Positions 59,501 to 64,000 of a DNA stretch of 64,000 nucleotides are shown here, in pieces. How positions within the stretch are numbered: position 1 is the stretch's first letter; each line of letters opens with the position of its first letter. The DNA comes from Phoenix dactylifera (lineage: Eukaryota > Streptophyta > Magnoliopsida > Arecales > Arecaceae): contig NC_052399.1 in assembly GCF_009389715.1 (NCBI RefSeq), positions 6,326,585 to 6,390,584 on the forward strand, given 5' to 3'. The notes under the pieces were generated by a model. That model was given only the letters and a program-made list of their open reading frames with translations. It did no database searches and was not told the origin of the DNA. The position numbers and the translations under genes are program-made.

Positions 59501-61951
59501 TATGGCCCACTAACCCCTTGGCCCAAATACTATTTAGCTGGGTCCCAAAGCATTGGGCCCAGTTTGTATTGGGCCCGGACATCACAGCAGCCATGATTGA
59601 AACCCACCGCCAGAGATTTTTTCATTTTCCTCTCCGAACGCCGATCACCTTCTCATCATTGCCATGGCCAATTCTCAACAAAAAATTAGGTAAGGACCTC
59701 GCCTCCCTCAATATACCATCTCTCCCTTTCTTTGGAGTCTTTGGAATCCTGATGATTATTCTGTGGTCGCCAAATTTTGACCAAGAAGTGAAGCCTTGTT
59801 TTCCCCTATTTTCGAAAGCCTGAGCCTTCTTCTCTTTCTCCAATCATTATCCACTGCCGGCGCTCATCGTCGAGGCCTTCCTCCAGTTTCTCACAGTGGC
59901 AAGAGGCCATGGCTAACGTTCCGGCCATCGGGATGCTTATTCCTCAGTTTAAAGGAGTCGAAAATCCCTCTTTTAAGTGAAATTAGTGTTGGCGGCCGCC
60001 GGTCGCCATCGGCCGCCCGTTGGTTGAACGTGGTTCCCTTGACTCCAGATACCATTGTAGCCATCATTCTCTCCCTTGAATCTAGCTGACAGGTCACCAA
60101 ATTGATCACAGACAAAGTCTCTCCTATTTTGATACTTCTTGTCTTCCATTTTGACAGTCGTCGTCGAGCGTAGCATACCACCAATACCGCCATAGGTCGT
60201 CGGGTACTGGGGGTCGCCGACCACAAGCACTGTCGAGGGCATTCCTCTATTTCAAGGAGAGAGGGCCTACAACTCTCTTCTTCTTCCCTTTTTTTCTCTC
60301 TCCTCTTCTTAGTTCTTCCCTCGCTTTCTCTCTCTATTTATCACTCTTTCTCTCTCTACATATTTTAGTGGACCAATGGTGGATCTAGGTACTTTGTAAA
60401 GTCGGGCTGACCCTTAGAGGGGCCCCAGCCAGTGTTGTATGACCTGGAGCTTCAAGCTGGTATTGGTCTCGGGTCAGCGTTATGCAACCGTAAGAAGGGT
60501 TCCAGGTCGGCGTTATGCAACCGTATAAGGGATCTCAGATTTTCAGGTTGACTTCTCTCTATATATTGGTGTTTTCTCTCTCTAGTTGATCTAGAGAAAT
60601 TCTTAGTTAAAAGGGATTGGTGGGTAGTTCTGTATTACTACGTGATGGTGGATCCTTTAGTGGACCAGTAGAGGGTTCTGAATTATCAGATATCTCAGAT
60701 GATTTTTGATGTTGATTTAATTATGTAGAAGAACAATCTTCAAGGAAAAAGAACTTCAAGCAGGGTTCTACGAACCCTAGTTCATAGATCATGGTGTGGG
60801 CACATGATTAGTCTGTTTGGATTATCAGCAAAGAGATAAGAATCACTATACACTCGCCTACATGATTATAGATATTTTGTATACATATATATGATATGCT
60901 AATGATCAAGATGAGTAAGATGCAAGAATTCTTTTATAATGGTTTCTGTATTAAACCATGTTTTGATCACGTATGCTTGTGATTGATAGTATAATGGATG
61001 CATATATGAGTATAATTTATATTTACATAATCAAACTAATGGATGTGGTGCTCTAGACTAATCATGTTATGTTGATTGCCCAATGGCAAGCTAGAAATGT
61101 GACACTTATCAATTACCCCATCACGGGCAAAAAACATGACCGTGATGAGTCTAAAGCCGAAAATAAAAAAGAATTGATGTGTGGATTTGAACTTGATTGA
61201 ATGAATAAGGACTTTGGGTTGATCTCATTATCATTGAATGCCTCGTCATAGGCTGAAAATGCATGTGATACTATCGAATACCCCATCACATGCTGAAAGT
61301 GTGATACTATCAAGTGCCCCATCAAAGGCAAAAAATGTAATACTATTGATTAATTACCCCATCATGAGCGGAAAACGTGATCGGGACTTGGCCCAAAGTC
61401 GAAAAGATAATTGTTCTTGAATCCGGATCAAGTTAAAAAGGAATGGAATGAAAAGTATTAAAAGTACTATTGAAGATTTATAAGATATCATATGATATAT
61501 CACTCTTGAATGACTAAATTTTTATTAATATTTGATATACATATTTATGCTAATTATTTGAGCATTATTGATAGTCATTTTGTGATTTCATTTTGTATGC
61601 AACGATTTTTTACGATTTTCAAACTTATAAAATTATTATATTGGTGTGGATTTATGGAGGTTCTTACTTAGCTGTAAAGCTCATACCATTTCTTCTCTTT
61701 TTCTTTCAGAATTGTAGATCGCTTGGTACTTAGCTTTAGTAGGGATCACGGGTGAAAGAATGAGTAGACATACCATCACCGATACTGATTGAATGATTAA
61801 ATTTTGTATTTACACCACTTTTGTTAATTGTTATGAATTGAGATCATTATTATTCAATGATATTGAGATTGTAATAAATTTTCAGACCTTGCATATTCTC
61901 TAAAGCACGGTATCACGTAGCCAATCGGCATGTTGGATCTGCAGCATGACA
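56588..61951 (+). repeat. Long Gypsy-type LTR, split by a nested solo LTR
   Basis: It begins after the purine tract with a diverged form of the acccgacc-type start and ends ctgcagcatgaca. Subtracting the nested insert and its target duplication leaves about 2.6 kb, similar to the insert itself. It contains a run of short diverged repeats around 61095-61390 (ccccatcac and gctgaaa words). Orientation follows from the purine tract on its left. The left edge is tentative because the terminal TG is not preserved. Confidence 0.5.
56844..59586 (-). repeat. 2.74-kb solo LTR, minus orientation
   Basis: Plus-strand ends are tgtcacgccctggacc and gggcccggacatcaca, so on its own strand it starts TGTGATGTCCGGGCC and ends GGGCGTGACA. 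The flanks gtagc (56839-56843) and gcagc (59587-59591) agree at 4 of 5 bases, as expected for an aged target duplication. No internal region or second LTR accompanies it. Within it are short tandem repeats (57370-57480, cactggcggggcc words), a stretch rich in tgggctt and aattgag words (57840-58160), and GC-rich frames (58200-59500) that are not genes. Confidence 0.7.
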
Positions 61952-64000
61952 AAAGATTTTGAATTTCGATGGAGGCAACAACAGATCAACCTGCAGCCCT
62001 GTTGCACCAGTGGTGGTCTTCAATGGTGCAACGGCAAAACGATAGTGTACGCATGGTAGGTATTGGATCATGCTTGCTTGCTTGGTCTCCACCGCACAAG
62101 TAAACGTCAGAGCACATGAGATTAGCCTCCACCAGGTTATCCTGTACAGGTACCATAAGACAACGTTCATTTCAATCGGTTTCCATGTGCAACACGTGTG
62201 CGACAAATAAGTAACGTCTATGGGAAAGCGATCTCATGCATAAGTTCCTGATAACCATACCACATGCTTTTTCTACACACACACACACACACACACCTCT
62301 AAGGAATAAAAATATGCCTAGGCTTTAAGGAGAAACTGGAACAGCTCTAGGTCAGTACGCCACAGCTCTCAATGGGCTAAGCGACCACCTCCAAGACCCA
62401 CTCCTAAAGTTTCTAAAGGTAAAAGACCTTCTTTTCTCGAACAAAGGGAAGAAATCTTTTGGGGTCAAGGGCGAGTGGATATAAAGCAGAAGAGAGCACT
62501 CAAGGTTATCTTTGTTAGGACTTTGGGAATGAGGATATGCCGCTTATCCTATCGATGTCATTATCCAATCCTAGGGAGGAGGGGTAGGTTATCGTCACCA
62601 TCTACGGGATAAGATGTGCAGCAACTCCTATCTATCCATCTACTTTACACAAGCTTGGTTGCTAGTTTCATTATCACTCATGTTGAAATAGGAGGGGTGG
62701 GTGGGTGGGTGAGGCAGAGTTCTAGGGCCCATGTAGAACTAAAAGATGCAGAGCTTGGATTAATGACTCCAATTCAATGCCATCTCTCTCCTATGTGTAA
62801 ATGGTTGGACTTATGATTATAATAGACTGGATTAGTGGGACCGTGACTAGGGAGCAATATATTTGATGATCACTATTATATATCAGGAATGCATCGTGCC
62901 ATGCATGAAAGAAAGATTAACAACCAATAATATATTTTGTGTACCACGTAATCCTCATAGTTATTGGCTTTGACGACCCCCTGCTAATCTAATTTGTGGG
63001 ATAAAAAGAAGTCATGTTAGTATGCTAGAAAAGTCCTTCTAGAAATCCATATTTCGATGACGTGTGAGCACTATTTGCCACGGTTACATGCAAGCTTAGC
63101 ACCTGCCTCATGAAATTTAATCATATTTTAGCGTTGGTACTTTTGGAACAGTTCTGTTATTATATATGATTTGAGTGCAAATATTTTGCATGGTTGAGGT
63201 ATTGCCATGAGTGCGAAGCCTAGTGGCTGATATCATGGGGAGAAAGGGAGAGGGCCTGGATATCATGGGCTACTTTGCTATTTGAAGTCCCAACAAACAA
63301 AGGCTGGAATCCAGGCTGTGCCCACTTCCCTCATGCACCTCTTTGATTTTCATGTGGAGAGGGATGGCTGATGATTACACTACAAGTAACACAGTGTCTG
63401 GCCATGACCTTTAGTTGCGTCGAGCAATTGGATTGCAAATTATGGCACCGATCTTGCGGAGCGCAGCTTCCCTTGGGTGCGGGATGGGAACATCCTACGT
63501 GCTATATGTATCTAGTGGGCCATAAAATGTTATGCATGTGGGACTTATAGGCTATGCGCGGCGTTAGGATTTTTCATACTACAGTTTCGATGATGGAATT
63601 ATGCTATATGCACATAAAGAGCTTCATATATTTATTTAGAGGGAGGCTCTATGACAATATCAAGTGGCTTTCTAGTTGACCTTCTACTGATAAAAGATTT
63701 CATCCACTATTATAGGATTGTTAGCGAATGATGCACTCAATGCTATCGACTAAAGTTTCACATATTTATAGAGAAGCTAACAGTATAGCTAATTGGATGG
63801 CATCTTATATGGCAAATCATATGAGATCTATATCATGGGTTCTTTGGCAAATGTTTCTATTTAGTTTTTTAATATTTGATGCACTTATACTCGGTTGATT
63901 TGAATCATCCGATTTAACTAGAAGAAAAGTACCGGTTGGCAGGAGCATGATGGTTTTCTTAAGTACCACTTATTAAGAATAATGTTTGGAAGATATTTGA
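61952..64000. other. Intergenic DNA, no gene seen
   Basis: It holds a (CA) run at about 62275-62297 and otherwise mixed, mostly AT-rich sequence. No conserved protein or RNA was recognised on either strand. Confidence 0.55.

Noticed and set aside
58007..59513. Frames of 80-176 codons in the GC-rich part of 58.0-59.5 kb
   Set aside because: They lie wholly inside a solo LTR and are low-complexity Ser/Pro/Leu/Arg-rich in many frames.
55032..61951. Single Mutator-like transposon with long terminal inverted repeats
   Set aside because: No 9-bp target duplication, no transposase seen, and the end motif also bounds a solo LTR with a 5-bp duplication; kept only as an alternative.

Overview
This is a 64 kb piece of plant nuclear DNA. 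It has GT-AG spliced genes, long AT-rich introns and intergenic DNA, GC-rich exons and CpG-rich gene starts, and many LTR retrotransposons at several stages of decay. Gene content and exon style suggest a monocot, and the repeat style is compatible with a palm (Arecaceae). The palm assignment is inference; no database search was possible.

Three host genes are well supported. (1) A two-exon bHLH transcription factor of the TMO5/bHLH30 clade on + (9255-11165). (2) A 13-exon gene on + (23277-42192) for OEP64/TOC64, a chloroplast outer-envelope TPR receptor with a dead amidase-like domain; the spliced product is 588 residues over 18.9 kb. (3) An intronless DELLA-type GRAS repressor of gibberellin signalling on - (49686-51653). 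They are independent nuclear genes with no operon-like relation: vascular/root patterning, preprotein import into plastids, and gibberellin response.

Mobile DNA explains most of the rest. 1775-7615 is one minus-oriented, gene-less LTR element with a perfect 5-bp target duplication (aagag). It contains a 3'-truncated Copia element and a near-identical partial duplication of its own sequence, so it is a composite. 13063-13499 is an intact 437-bp TRIM with LTRs, primer-binding site, purine tract and target duplication; an older inverted relative lies at 21914-22351. 16453-21184 is a near-complete Copia element with 262-bp LTRs, unusual TC...CA termini, and one reading frame broken by four nonsense codons. 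28505-33112, inside OEP64 intron 4, is a complete gag-only (TR-GAG type) LTR element whose LTRs and interior carry the same GAGCTC-rich minisatellite. 44862-45656 is a probable relative of those LTRs. 55032-61951 is a nest of decayed Gypsy-type long LTRs, including a 2.7 kb solo LTR inserted in opposite orientation into another LTR.

The remaining intergenic stretches (1-1769, 7621-9090, 11166-13057, 13505-16447, 42193-44861, 45657-49600, 51654-55031, 61952-64000) hold promoters, UTRs, microsatellites and AT-rich DNA with no gene I can support. I saw no rRNA, tRNA, CRISPR array or viral gene. The most unusual item is the composite element at 1775-7615.
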